Part shown: in pieces, positions 24,417-35,128 of the stretch | Layout of the letters: every line of letters begins with the position of its first letter | Numbering within the stretch: position 1 is the first letter of the stretch | NCBI GenBank assembly: GCA_949298065.1 | Contig: CASFUZ010000002.1 | Span: 141,185 to 205,184 of the forward strand | Source: an uncultured Pseudomonadota bacterium | Lineage (GTDB): Bacteria > Pseudomonadota > Alphaproteobacteria > RF32 > CAG-239 | Reading direction: 5' to 3' | DNA: 64,000 nucleotides | Position numbers and translations under genes: made by a program | The notes under the pieces: generated by a model | Told to the model about the DNA's origin: nothing | Databases searched by the model: none | The model's input: only the letters and a program-made list of their open reading frames with translations

Positions 24417-25586
24417 GTGCTAAAACGCTTAAAACAACAGCAGGGAATAATACTGGCTATCATAATTGCCTTGGCGGCGATTGTTGCGGCAGGCTATTTT
24501 TCTGCTGTAAAAAGAAGTGAGCCGAAATACCGCAACAAAGTTGAGCAAATGTTGTTTGAAGAAGGAGACAAGTCTCCGAAATATGTGATTACCTTGCCCG
24601 AGAAAAAAAGCCCGCAAGAGCTGAAAAGAGAACGGGAAAGAATAGCATCAACTTTGGAGCCGCAAGAGCCCAAAGAACATATGACGGCACAACAACGTGT
24701 GCTGAGCAATATGCCCTTGCTCACCAAGTTGGAACCGATAGAAAATGCCAAGCCGCTCAAAAATATTGAGCCGGAGGAAGAACTTGTAGAGCAAGCAGGG
24801 GCGTTTATGCTTCCAAAAACCAGCGAGCTCCGCAAGCCTTGGAGTGAATATGGTTACAAAGCAAAAGTTTTGCCAAACTTTTATCGTGTTGCGGTTGTTT
24901 TCAAAAATTTTGGTATAGACCGTGTTGGGGCTGAAGCCATTATGAAAGGTATGCCCCCGGAGGTTTCTTTTTCCTTTTCGCCATATGCTTTAGATATTGC
25001 CAATCAAATAAAAACAGCACGAACGGCAGGACATGAAACCTACATGGATTTATTACTGCCTTCAGATGATTATTTAAGCGCCGATACGGGGCCCTTGTCT
25101 ATGGATATAACTTCCAGTCCGGAAGAGCTGGTTCAGAGATTAAAACAATCAATATCAGTTAATGCGCCTTTAGGCGGAATGGTTGTTACTAGTGGTGCAA
25201 TAGGCGTTGACAGCATGGGACATTTGGAAAAAGTTATCGGAGAGGTGGCGCAAAGAGGATTATTGTTACTCAATGCCTCGGGAGAAGAAACCATAGATTT
25301 AATCAAGCCCAGCGGATTAGCACGCAATACGGCGGATATTGTCATAGATGAATCTTTCCGTCCGGAAGATATCCGGGACAAATTAGCCGCGGCTGAAAGA
25401 TTTGCGCGCAATAAAGGAACGGTTATTTTGGTTGCCGAACCCAAGCCTATTGTGGTTTTGGAAATACGCAAATGGCTAAACAGCTTTTCGCCGCAATTAA
25501 GTTATAGCGAAATGATAGCCCAAAATATAACCGAGCCGAAAAAGCCTTTTGCGCTGGTTCCTTTGTCTAATACCGTTACAGAATAA
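24417..25586 (+). CDS. Divergent polysaccharide deacetylase (YibQ family)
   Basis: 389 residues with a GTG start and a good GGAAGGA ahead of it. One N-terminal membrane helix, a Pro/Glu-rich linker, then a family domain recognised by VAVVFKNFGI, FSFSPYA, GHETYMDLLLPS and GGMVVTSGAIG. Family members usually read DDxG at the first motif; here it is KNFG. The reaction is unproven in the family. It is the third gene of the conserved envC-ctpA-yibQ-rppH run. Confidence 0.85.
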   Translation: MLKRLKQQQGIILAIIIALAAIVAAGYFSAVKRSEPKYRNKVEQMLFEEGDKSPKYVITLPEKKSPQELKRERERIASTLEPQEPKEHMTAQQRVLSNMPLLTKLEPIENAKPLKNIEPEEELVEQAGAFMLPKTSELRKPWSEYGYKAKVLPNFYRVAVVFKNFGIDRVGAEAIMKGMPPEVSFSFSPYALDIANQIKTARTAGHETYMDLLLPSDDYLSADTGPLSMDITSSPEELVQRLKQSISVNAPLGGMVVTSGAIGVDSMGHLEKVIGEVAQRGLLLLNASGEETIDLIKPSGLARNTADIVIDESFRPEDIRDKLAAAERFARNKGTVILVAEPKPIVVLEIRKWLNSFSPQLSYSEMIAQNITEPKKPFALVPLSNTVTE

Positions 25587-25598
25587 AAGAGAAATAAA

Positions 25599-26066
25599 AT
25601 GAGTGGTTCATATCGTCAATGTGCCTCAGCGGTTGTTTTTAATGACAAGGGTTTGGTTTTGGTTTGCGCGCGTAATGACCAGAAGCATGATGATTGGCAG
25701 TTTCCGCAAGGGGGTATAGAACCAGGAGAAACAGGAGCCCAAGCTGCGCGGCGCGAGCTTTTTGAAGAAACTTCGGTTAAGTCTGTGGAGCTTGTAACAA
25801 GCATAGAAGAGGGGATGCGTTATTCTTTTCCTGATTTTATCTTAAAAAACAGAGAAAAGCGCGGGATTTATAATCTCGGGCAAGATATGCATTGGAGCTT
25901 GTTCCGTTTTGTTGGCGAGGACAGCGAAATCAACCTAAACACGGCAGAGCCCGAGTTCAAAAAATATGAATGGGTAACCTTAGATGAAGCTGTTGAACGC
26001 GTTGTTGATTTCAAAAAAGAAGTCTATGCCAAGATGGCAAAGGTTTTTAAGCCCTATATCGGTTAA
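25599..26066 (+). CDS. rppH: RNA pyrophosphohydrolase RppH (NUDIX)
   Basis: 155 residues. The start SYRQCASAVVFND and the Nudix box running from GGIEPGE to RELFEET are those of RppH; the box Gly after EET is Ser. WSLFRFVGEDSEINL and KKYEWVTLDEAV are typical of the family. RppH removes pyrophosphate from mRNA 5' ends to start decay. Confidence 0.94.
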   Translation: MSGSYRQCASAVVFNDKGLVLVCARNDQKHDDWQFPQGGIEPGETGAQAARRELFEETSVKSVELVTSIEEGMRYSFPDFILKNREKRGIYNLGQDMHWSLFRFVGEDSEINLNTAEPEFKKYEWVTLDEAVERVVDFKKEVYAKMAKVFKPYIG

Positions 26067-26139
26067 ATTTTCTATAGCATAAGGTAAGAAAATATGCTAT
26101 ACTCCGACAAAAGCGTAAAAAATCGGAGCCAGTTTAATA

Positions 26140-26940
26140 ATGGACGCTAACCAAAAATTTCAAAAAATAATACGCAATTTTATTCATCGCGCCGCGGAAG
26201 CAAAAATTGTTTCGGAAATTCCTTTGGAGCCGGAGCAGTTAAATGCATTGCAAGAACTGAACCGTTATTGCGTCAATCAGGTTTTAAATGATACGGAAGT
26301 AGTTTATGACCCAAGGAAGATAAATTATAAAAGCAATCAAGAACTCAAAGCCGCGCTGGTAGCAATGTTGCTGAGCCGCGCCTTAACGGATCCCTCACGC
26401 CGCAGGATAGAGAATAAAGAATATTTTGCCGAAAACGTTACGGTATATCTGCAAGATGATGACACCAAAGTTTTGGGTTTTGGTGAGCTTGCCCCCTATC
26501 AGGTTCAGGAGAGCTTATATCCCGAGATTATTAACGATTGGATGATATATCGTGACAATGCGGGCCTAGGAATCAAGGCTTTGATAGATAACAAAACCAA
26601 TCTGGTTGGGTTGGATACTTATCGTGCTGGCGGCGACCCCATTTATGAGTTTGCTCGTTTTCATCGCAAATATACCGAGAAAGAGCACGAGAAAGAAGAA
26701 AAACGCCGCGAGAGCGCGCAAGAAGCATTGCGTAATGCTTTGGTTCAGAGCTTGGCGGCAGAGGTCTCCAAACAACAGCTTTTGGCCGGACAAGACCCCT
26801 TGGCCTTGATAGACAGACTGCTGTCTTCCGCCGGTCAATACAAGCCACAACAAAAAACACAGCAGATAGACAAGCAAATAGAAAATGACATAACCCGTTT
26901 GCTGGAATATGATGACCGAGATAACAGTCGTCAAAGATAA
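26140..26940 (+). CDS. Hypothetical protein, 266 residues
   Basis: I do not recognise a family. The protein has no signal peptide or membrane segment. The first 100 residues look helical, a central part (about 105-185) mixes strands and helices, and a very charged stretch (TEKEHEKEEKRRESAQEAL) leads into a Gln-rich helical C-terminus. It starts 73 bases after rppH and converges on the metzincin-like gene, sharing the terminator at 26943-26966. Confidence 0.8.
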   Translation: MDANQKFQKIIRNFIHRAAEAKIVSEIPLEPEQLNALQELNRYCVNQVLNDTEVVYDPRKINYKSNQELKAALVAMLLSRALTDPSRRRIENKEYFAENVTVYLQDDDTKVLGFGELAPYQVQESLYPEIINDWMIYRDNAGLGIKALIDNKTNLVGLDTYRAGGDPIYEFARFHRKYTEKEHEKEEKRRESAQEALRNALVQSLAAEVSKQQLLAGQDPLALIDRLLSSAGQYKPQQKTQQIDKQIENDITRLLEYDDRDNSRQR

Positions 26941-26942
26941 AT

Positions 26943-26966
26943 AAAAGCTCCCCAAAGGGAGCTTTT
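26943..26966. terminator. Bidirectional terminator
   Basis: A 10-bp perfect stem (AAAAGCTCCC / GGGAGCTTTT) with the loop CAAA lies between two convergent genes. A and T runs on both sides let it work on either strand. Its core matches the parB terminator. Confidence 0.82.
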
Positions 26967-26969
26967 ATA

Positions 26970-29213
26970 CTAAGGTTGTCTTTGCCGTCCGCGTTGATAT
27001 TGGTTTTGCGGTGCCGGAGGCAGTTTTGAAAAATCAATCGGCGTATATCCGGCCACAATGCTTTTCATTCCGCTTATACCGCGTGGATATTCTTGGGCAA
27101 CAAAGTTTTCAAATTTTGTCGCGATGGCATCCCATTTAGCTCTTTGCGGGTCTGAGGCATCGGGGATGATTCCGTAAAACATTTTGTTCTCAAACAAATC
27201 AGGCTTTCTGCCGTTATAATAAGCACCCAAATGTTTTTCATAGAGCTTGTGCGCGCAATAAGCTTCAATGGCGTTAAAAATATATTTTTTCTCAAAATCA
27301 AGATTACCTGATAAACCAAAACATTGCGAAGCATTTGTTCCGGCCGGCAGAATATTCTCATTTAAGGCTTGGGAGAAAATAAAGGATTCGCTTTTCGCAT
27401 CGGAAAGGCTGCCAAAACTAGCCGGACAAATACCTTCTACCGTTCCGTGCGGATATTGGGTTTCAAACAAACCTTGCAGATAAATTCTGCCGCTGACCAC
27501 ACGGTTAAACATTGTTTCTGAGCCGACTTGGTCGGTGTAAACCGGAGGCTTGGGAATATTTTGCCCAAAGCGCAGATTAATCTCTCGGCTGAGCTTTCTG
27601 GCATCTTCGTAGCTTCCGACATAAATGGTCATTCCTTTGCCGTTTTCCCCGCCCTTATAAACCTTATGCTCAACATCCAGTTTTTCCAACATTTCGGAAA
27701 CAGCTTTGGTTGTTGGGTCGTTGCGGTTGGGAACCACATCCAAATGCAACTTCCAAGCTGCCGCATTTTTACGGCTTTTACTCTTGTAGTAATAGTCTTC
27801 AGGTTTTAAGCCGGTGCGTGCCGTGTGTTCTGCCGTACGAGGATCAATACTGTCGCCGGTTCGTTGAACAGCTCTCTCAAATTCTTCTTCTGACTTTTTA
27901 TCCAAACGCGCATAGTTAAGCATTTTTTCTTCAAAAGGAGATAGCTGCCCGAGTTTTTCTTTTTGTTCCAAGCGCACAATCGTCTTGTTGCGGCTGATAA
28001 TATAAGGCTTAGCATTCTGATTCTGGTTTTGATTTTGATTTTGGTTTTGGGGCTGAGTTAAAGCCTCAATTTTTTGTCTGGTCGCAGCATCAACATCTTT
28101 GAAGAAGCCCTCATTCAGCTCCGGCATATTCACAATCTTTATCGGCGGATTAGCACTCAGGCAAGCCAACACCATTCTGGCTCTAAACTCAGGGGTCTTA
28201 ATATCTCCGAGTTTAATAGCCGACATATTATTTTTGCGGGCATATTTAACCAAATCATCAAAATGCTCCTGATTCGGCACTTGGTTATTGCCGTTTTTAT
28301 CTGCGGCCGAAAGCGAAATATTATCAAGGCTTGAGGCTTCAATATTGGTAACCGAGCCATCATTAGCCTTAAGTTGTGCCTGAAAGTTTTTGGCTTCCTC
28401 ATTTTCGGCATATTGTAAGCCACGGTCATTAGCAGTTTGCGTATAAAACTCGCGCAACGGTTTTTTCCAAGAGGAATCAACATGGTTTGTATCATCCAAA
28501 CTGGTAGAGTTAACGCTTAAAGAATTTTCGTCTTCCAAAAGCTGTTGCAGGTTTTCGCGCATAGCCTCCATGCATTCATCGCAAAAGGGCTTGTCCAAAA
28601 AATGGTTGATACCGATAGGTGCAGCATCCATCAAGCAATCCACATTAGTACAATGTTGCCCGCCTTGTTCAATAATGTTGCTTCTGCCTCTGTAAGTAGC
28701 GCGGAAAACGTGGCCAAGCTCGTGTTTTACAATATTTTTGAAGAGCTCTTTTTTAGAATCATCAAAATTTCTGACCGAAATACCAAAGCCTAAATTCTGC
28801 ACACCATAACCGGCACAATTATCAAAACCATCATTAACCAAGGTAAGAGTAATAGGTTTTTCCGCATCATTTGCATCAGCATGTAGTTTAACAAAAATTT
28901 CAGCGTCAAAACCATTGTTTTCGGAAAGCATTTTGGCGCGTTCAATATACCAATCCGTAGAGGCATAAGGCACCAAATATCTTCCGGAAGGCAGTCTGAC
29001 ATAAAGATCTTTTTCATCACCGAGGGTTAAGGCATCAAAAGCAGCTTGATCAATCTCGCTTCCCTGAGGTTTATAATTTCCTCTGGCAACGACTTCAAAC
29101 TTGTCCTTAAATTCCGGAAACAGATTAAGCATTTCATCAAGGGCTTCCTGCGTCCAGAGATTAAATTTCGGGTCAACACCCGTCTGATTTTCAAGTATGA
29201 TTTTTTTGACCAT
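26970..29213 (-). CDS. Large protein with an archaemetzincin-like zinc protease site and a possible phospholyase-like domain
   Basis: 747 residues without a signal peptide or membrane helix. Seen: HELGH (164-168), then HC at 187-188, C193, M195, and a CDEC pair (211-214). This follows the archaemetzincin pattern HExxH...HCx4CxM...CxxC, but 18 residues separate the second and third His instead of 5. A linker holds six Gln-Asn pairs. Near residues 487-550, WKLHLDVV and GKGMTIYVGS resemble the W-K-x-H and G-K-x-x-T-x-Y blocks of class III/IV lanthipeptide synthetase lyase domains and of OspF/SpvC phosphothreonine lyases; this is a tentative reading. The C-terminal 150 residues are unrecognised and end Gln/Arg-rich. 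It is monocistronic. An intracellular toxin or secreted effector is one possibility, without direct proof. Confidence 0.7.
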   Translation of the reverse strand: MVKKIILENQTGVDPKFNLWTQEALDEMLNLFPEFKDKFEVVARGNYKPQGSEIDQAAFDALTLGDEKDLYVRLPSGRYLVPYASTDWYIERAKMLSENNGFDAEIFVKLHADANDAEKPITLTLVNDGFDNCAGYGVQNLGFGISVRNFDDSKKELFKNIVKHELGHVFRATYRGRSNIIEQGGQHCTNVDCLMDAAPIGINHFLDKPFCDECMEAMRENLQQLLEDENSLSVNSTSLDDTNHVDSSWKKPLREFYTQTANDRGLQYAENEEAKNFQAQLKANDGSVTNIEASSLDNISLSAADKNGNNQVPNQEHFDDLVKYARKNNMSAIKLGDIKTPEFRARMVLACLSANPPIKIVNMPELNEGFFKDVDAATRQKIEALTQPQNQNQNQNQNQNAKPYIISRNKTIVRLEQKEKLGQLSPFEEKMLNYARLDKKSEEEFERAVQRTGDSIDPRTAEHTARTGLKPEDYYYKSKSRKNAAAWKLHLDVVPNRNDPTTKAVSEMLEKLDVEHKVYKGGENGKGMTIYVGSYEDARKLSREINLRFGQNIPKPPVYTDQVGSETMFNRVVSGRIYLQGLFETQYPHGTVEGICPASFGSLSDAKSESFIFSQALNENILPAGTNASQCFGLSGNLDFEKKYIFNAIEAYCAHKLYEKHLGAYYNGRKPDLFENKMFYGIIPDASDPQRAKWDAIATKFENFVAQEYPRGISGMKSIVAGYTPIDFSKLPPAPQNQYQRGRQRQP
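28014..28049 (-). repeat. Hexanucleotide repeat coding for six Gln-Asn pairs
   Basis: Six consecutive six-base units, varying only at third positions, encode alternating Asn and Gln in the linker of the metzincin-like protein. Length changes by whole units would stay in frame. Confidence 0.85.
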
Positions 29214-29344
29214 TTTTAATGCCTGCGAGAAGTTAATTTATCAATATTTCCGCACTATACCACGGATTCTAAGTTTTGTCTATAATATTTTGTCTAAAAA
29301 TATAAAATTTCTGTTCAAAACATAGGATAAAACCGAATATTTGC

Positions 29345-29373
29345 TTGGTTCAAAAACGAGTTTGTTGTATATT
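29345..29373 (+). promoter_or_regulatory. Possible gyrB promoter
   Basis: TTGGTT at 29345-29350 and TATATT at 29368-29373 are 17 bases apart and 42 bases before the gyrB ATG. The surrounding 200 bases are AT-rich and hold no gene. Confidence 0.4.
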
Positions 29374-29396
29374 CTATGAAGCAAAATTTGTAATAA

Positions 29397-31856
<2,460 letters not shown>

Positions 31857-31876
31857 TCTTCCACACATCAAAGAAC

Positions 31877-31905
31877 AAAGCCCCGCCTTTTAGCGGGGCT
31901 TTTCT
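31877..31905. terminator. gyrB terminator, shared with nadE
   Basis: A 10-bp stem (AAAGCCCCGC / GCGGGGCTTT) with the loop CTTTTA lies between convergent gyrB and nadE, 21 bases after the gyrB stop. Confidence 0.85.
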
Positions 31906-32684
31906 TATATCTCTATTGCTGTTGCCAATTGTTTGCGCTTAAAAGCCTGCGAATGGTAACGTTTAATCACCCAAGCCACGGTTTGCGGGTCAAAACCTGC
32001 ATCTATAATAACTTTTTCATCTTGTTTTTGGTCAATATATAAGGTCAAAATCTTGTCCAAAATCTCATAAGGAGGCAAGCTGTCTTGGTCTTTTTGGTTG
32101 GGCGAGAGTTCTGCTGTCGGCACACGCACAATCACTTCTGTCGGCATAACCAAAGACTGTTTGTTGCGCCATTTTGCGAGCTCATAAACTTGCGTTTTAT
32201 AAAGATTGGCTATAGGAGCCAAGCCGCCGCAAGTATCGCCGTATAAGGTGCAATATCCCATCGCAATTTCCGACTTATTTCCGCAGGCTAACAACAGATA
32301 ATTATATTGGTTAGAGATTGCCATAAGGATTTTGCCGCGTTCGCGCGCTTGCAAGTTTTCCAGAACAATATTTTTGGGTTCTTCACCGAAAAGAGAAGAG
32401 AGAAAAGTCTTTTGAGCATCAATAATCGGCTGAATATCAATATTTTTATATTCAAAACCGTTTAAGCGGGCAATTTCTGCAGCAATTTGTGTGCTGAGTG
32501 AGGAAGTGTTTTTAGTGCGCATCATCAAACAATGAACATGCTTTGCGCCCAATGCGTCAACGGCGATAGCGGCGGTTAAAGCGGAATCTATCCCGCCGGA
32601 AAGTCCGATAACAACATCTGAAAAACCGTTTTCTTCGCAATATTTCTTCAAACCATTGGTTAGTTTGTTCCAAATCTCCTGCAT
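31905..32684 (-). CDS. nadE: Ammonia-dependent NAD synthetase family protein NadE
   Basis: 259 residues, only the synthetase domain, so it uses ammonia. The PP-loop SGGIDSALTAAIA and GNKSEIAMGYCTLYGD are the family blocks. It normally amidates nicotinate adenine dinucleotide to NAD. Its start overlaps the stop of an NMN adenylyltransferase gene (TAATG). That pairing leaves open a Francisella-like variant in which NadE amidates the mononucleotide first. Confidence 0.93.
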   Translation of the reverse strand: MQEIWNKLTNGLKKYCEENGFSDVVIGLSGGIDSALTAAIAVDALGAKHVHCLMMRTKNTSSLSTQIAAEIARLNGFEYKNIDIQPIIDAQKTFLSSLFGEEPKNIVLENLQARERGKILMAISNQYNYLLLACGNKSEIAMGYCTLYGDTCGGLAPIANLYKTQVYELAKWRNKQSLVMPTEVIVRVPTAELSPNQKDQDSLPPYEILDKILTLYIDQKQDEKVIIDAGFDPQTVAWVIKRYHSQAFKRKQLATAIEI

Positions 32685-33232
32685 TAAATAACCCCTTTGT
32701 TCTGATTGTTAAGATAAGCCTCAACCATAGCGTGATTGAGCGGATTAACAAAGTCTTTCCACCTGCGGTCGCCAATCGTCATCATATCGCGTACCATAGA
32801 GCCGGAAACATACGGAAAACTATAATCCGTGCGGTCAATAATCTCAAAATTTTCAAAGATATTCTTAAACCATTGTGCGTCATAACCGCTGCCGGCAAAA
32901 TAAACATCAGGTTTTTCCAAAGTCGGAAAAGCCTCTTGCAAAAAGTCTAAAACAAAATTACCCCATTCCGTTGGGTTATTGATATCAAACAAGCCGATGA
33001 CTAACAACCTTTTCGCCTCAATTTCAGAACCAAACACATTTTTTATCATTTGTTTGCGTTCAGTGTAGCTGAATGGGTTTCTTGCCGTTCCTTGCTCCTG
33101 AATGGAGCCGAGAATAAGCGTAACTTTGTCGCATTTTTTGAGCATATCCCGAATAACTTTTTCATGCCCGATATGCAAAGGCTGTGCCCGCATAACCGCC
33201 AAACCATGCTTATATTGATAATTTTCAGACAT
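32684..33232 (-). CDS. NMN adenylyltransferase, NadM-like
   Basis: 182 residues from ATG 33232 (ATG 33235 also possible); GGAGG lies upstream at the right spacing, and the longer open frame lacks support. The nucleotidyltransferase motif is PLHIGH near residue 17, followed by GSIQEQGTARNPFSYTER and the late SGSMVRD motif. These are the marks of archaeal-type NMNAT and of the N-terminal half of NadM-Nudix proteins, here without a Nudix domain. It transfers AMP to NMN to make NAD and is coupled to nadE. Confidence 0.85.
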   Translation of the reverse strand: MSENYQYKHGLAVMRAQPLHIGHEKVIRDMLKKCDKVTLILGSIQEQGTARNPFSYTERKQMIKNVFGSEIEAKRLLVIGLFDINNPTEWGNFVLDFLQEAFPTLEKPDVYFAGSGYDAQWFKNIFENFEIIDRTDYSFPYVSGSMVRDMMTIGDRRWKDFVNPLNHAMVEAYLNNQNKGVI

Positions 33233-33295
33233 CATCTTTCCTCCAAGTTGCCTTAAAGTATGGCGGCAAAGTTGCAAAATTGCAAATATAAAATG

Positions 33296-33324
33296 TTGAC
33301 TCCGCGCATACTCCCGCCTAAACT
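33296..33324 (+). promoter_or_regulatory. Porin gene promoter
   Basis: TTGACT at 33296-33301 and TAAACT at 33319-33324 are 17 bases apart, about 33 bases before the ATG. Good sigma-70 match by eye. Confidence 0.6.
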
Positions 33325-33356
33325 TCAAACAGAATTTTTCAAATAAGGTAATGCCG

Positions 33357-34484
33357 ATGAAATCAGGATATTTACTTGGCTTAATGAGCCTGATGTTTGC
33401 TTCTTCCGCCTCTGCGGGAGAATGGAATTTTGATGTTTCGGGAAGTGCAAATGTGTTGTATGGCTACAGCGATGTTTCTGCCCGCTATGAAAAATATAAT
33501 GACAACAACCACACCCCGTCAGATATTAATATTAGCCTTGCCGCCGAATATGCTTTTGACAATCCGTCATATCAATTGGGAATGTATCTTGATGTTATGG
33601 CCGGAGCAGATAAGGAACTGGAAGATTATACGCAAGGCAAATGGGGTGAAGAAGCCTATGCGATTTTAGATACGCCTATGGGACGTTTGATGGGCGGACA
33701 AACTTATAATGTTGCTTATCAGTTTGGTGTCGGCGCGCCTTCTGTCGGACCTTTGGGTGTCAATAACAGCGATATTGTAGATTTCATCGCCAACCCGAAC
33801 TGGCAGCGTAATAAGAAGGGAACAGCCTACCGCACGCTTAATTCCACAGACATCAACACGGATGGCGTTGCCCCGAAAATCAGCTATATTTCACCCGAAT
33901 TTTATCACACCATTTTGGGTTTAACCTATGTGCCGGATATTTATTCGCGCACGGGTCTGGTCAGCCGCTATGCGGATTATAAGAACGAAGATGGCTATAT
34001 TGCGTCTTTGTATAATCAGACGGAACTGGGAAGTTTTAACTTAGAAACTTCTTTGGGTTTTGCCGTTTTTGCCGATGATGATAAAGAATTTTCTGCCGGA
34101 ATGCGCGTTTCTCACGGCAACTGGACATTAGGCGGAGCTTATCGCCGCACTTATGTTGATGGGAATGATTATCCGCAAAACTTGCGCCGCAATCCGGTGC
34201 AAGAGCCGGAGTTTTTTGATTCTTATCGTGAGGGCTATGCTTGGAACATCGGCTTAGGCTATGCCATCGGTCCTTATGAGGTTGCCTTAAGTTATTTCAA
34301 TTCCAAAGCGGACAATACTGACAACGAGGACCGCATTGTGCAGTTTTCCAACCAATATCAGCTCAACAAATATGTTGATTTATACTTAATTGCCGCACAT
34401 GTGGATTATCAGGGCGCAGATGATGATGCCCGCAACAATTCGCAGGGTTACGCTTTCATAACCGGTTTGGGTATCAATTTCTAA
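33357..34484 (+). CDS. Outer-membrane porin-like beta-barrel protein
   Basis: 375 residues from ATG 33357; AAGG at 33345-33348 fits this start better than ATG 33351. A signal peptide (MKSGYLLGLMSLMFASSASA) is followed by repeated amphipathic strands such as WNFDVSGSANVLYGYS and GYAWNIGLGYAIGPYEVALSY. The last residue is Phe (GLGINF), the usual outer-membrane assembly signal. It probably forms a general diffusion channel. The response-regulator-like gene begins 13 bases downstream. Confidence 0.85.
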   Translation: MKSGYLLGLMSLMFASSASAGEWNFDVSGSANVLYGYSDVSARYEKYNDNNHTPSDINISLAAEYAFDNPSYQLGMYLDVMAGADKELEDYTQGKWGEEAYAILDTPMGRLMGGQTYNVAYQFGVGAPSVGPLGVNNSDIVDFIANPNWQRNKKGTAYRTLNSTDINTDGVAPKISYISPEFYHTILGLTYVPDIYSRTGLVSRYADYKNEDGYIASLYNQTELGSFNLETSLGFAVFADDDKEFSAGMRVSHGNWTLGGAYRRTYVDGNDYPQNLRRNPVQEPEFFDSYREGYAWNIGLGYAIGPYEVALSYFNSKADNTDNEDRIVQFSNQYQLNKYVDLYLIAAHVDYQGADDDARNNSQGYAFITGLGINF

Positions 34485-34497
34485 AAGGGTTTAAGTT

Positions 34498-35124
34498 ATG
34501 CCGAATTTGCTTTTTATTTCAGACAACGCTTCTTTTGCTGAGGACTTATGCGGCCAAATCAAATATCATGCGCCAGAGTTCAATATTTTGCCTGAAGATG
34601 ATGGCGGTGTGCTGGATATTATCATTTTGGATGACAAAGCCTCTCTTTTGAAAGAGATTCGCGCCAAGCACCCCAAAACACCGGTTTTTATTCTGCAATC
34701 CGAAGCGGACACAACTTTGGAAAGCTCCAATCTGAATATAGTTGTAAGCAAGCCTTTGCAACTTGATTCTTTTCTGAACCAGCTTTGCGCCGGCAACAAT
34801 TTGTTAGATAAATCGGCAGACGGCTATCTGCATTTTAACAATTATGAGCTCAGACCCATAGCTAAGGAGATTTTAAACCAGCGCAACAACGAGGTAATAA
34901 AGCTGACGGAAAAAGAAGTTTCCATTATCAAATATTTATATAGAGCCAAAGATAAAATCGTTGGCAAAAATGAGCTTTTGCAAGAGGTTTGGGGGTATAG
35001 TCCCGATGTCAGCACCCATACGATAGAAACGCATATCTATCGTCTGCGCCAAAAAGTAGAGCACGACAACCCTGAAGCTCAGCTTATAATGACCGAGGAC
35101 GGCGGATATAAACTAAAAATGTAG
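34498..35124 (+). CDS. OmpR/PhoB-type regulator with a reduced receiver domain
   Basis: 208 residues. The C-terminal winged helix is typical (LTEKEVSIIKYLYRA, GKNELLQEVWGYSPDVSTHTIETHIYRLRQK). The N-terminal receiver is short and divergent: the acidic pair near residue 10 reads SDN, the phosphoacceptor region reads LDIIILDD, and the conserved Lys is kept in VSKPL. Phosphorylation is therefore uncertain. No histidine kinase is nearby. It may be co-transcribed with the porin gene. Confidence 0.85.
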   Translation: MPNLLFISDNASFAEDLCGQIKYHAPEFNILPEDDGGVLDIIILDDKASLLKEIRAKHPKTPVFILQSEADTTLESSNLNIVVSKPLQLDSFLNQLCAGNNLLDKSADGYLHFNNYELRPIAKEILNQRNNEVIKLTEKEVSIIKYLYRAKDKIVGKNELLQEVWGYSPDVSTHTIETHIYRLRQKVEHDNPEAQLIMTEDGGYKLKM

Positions 35125-35128
35125 CTTC

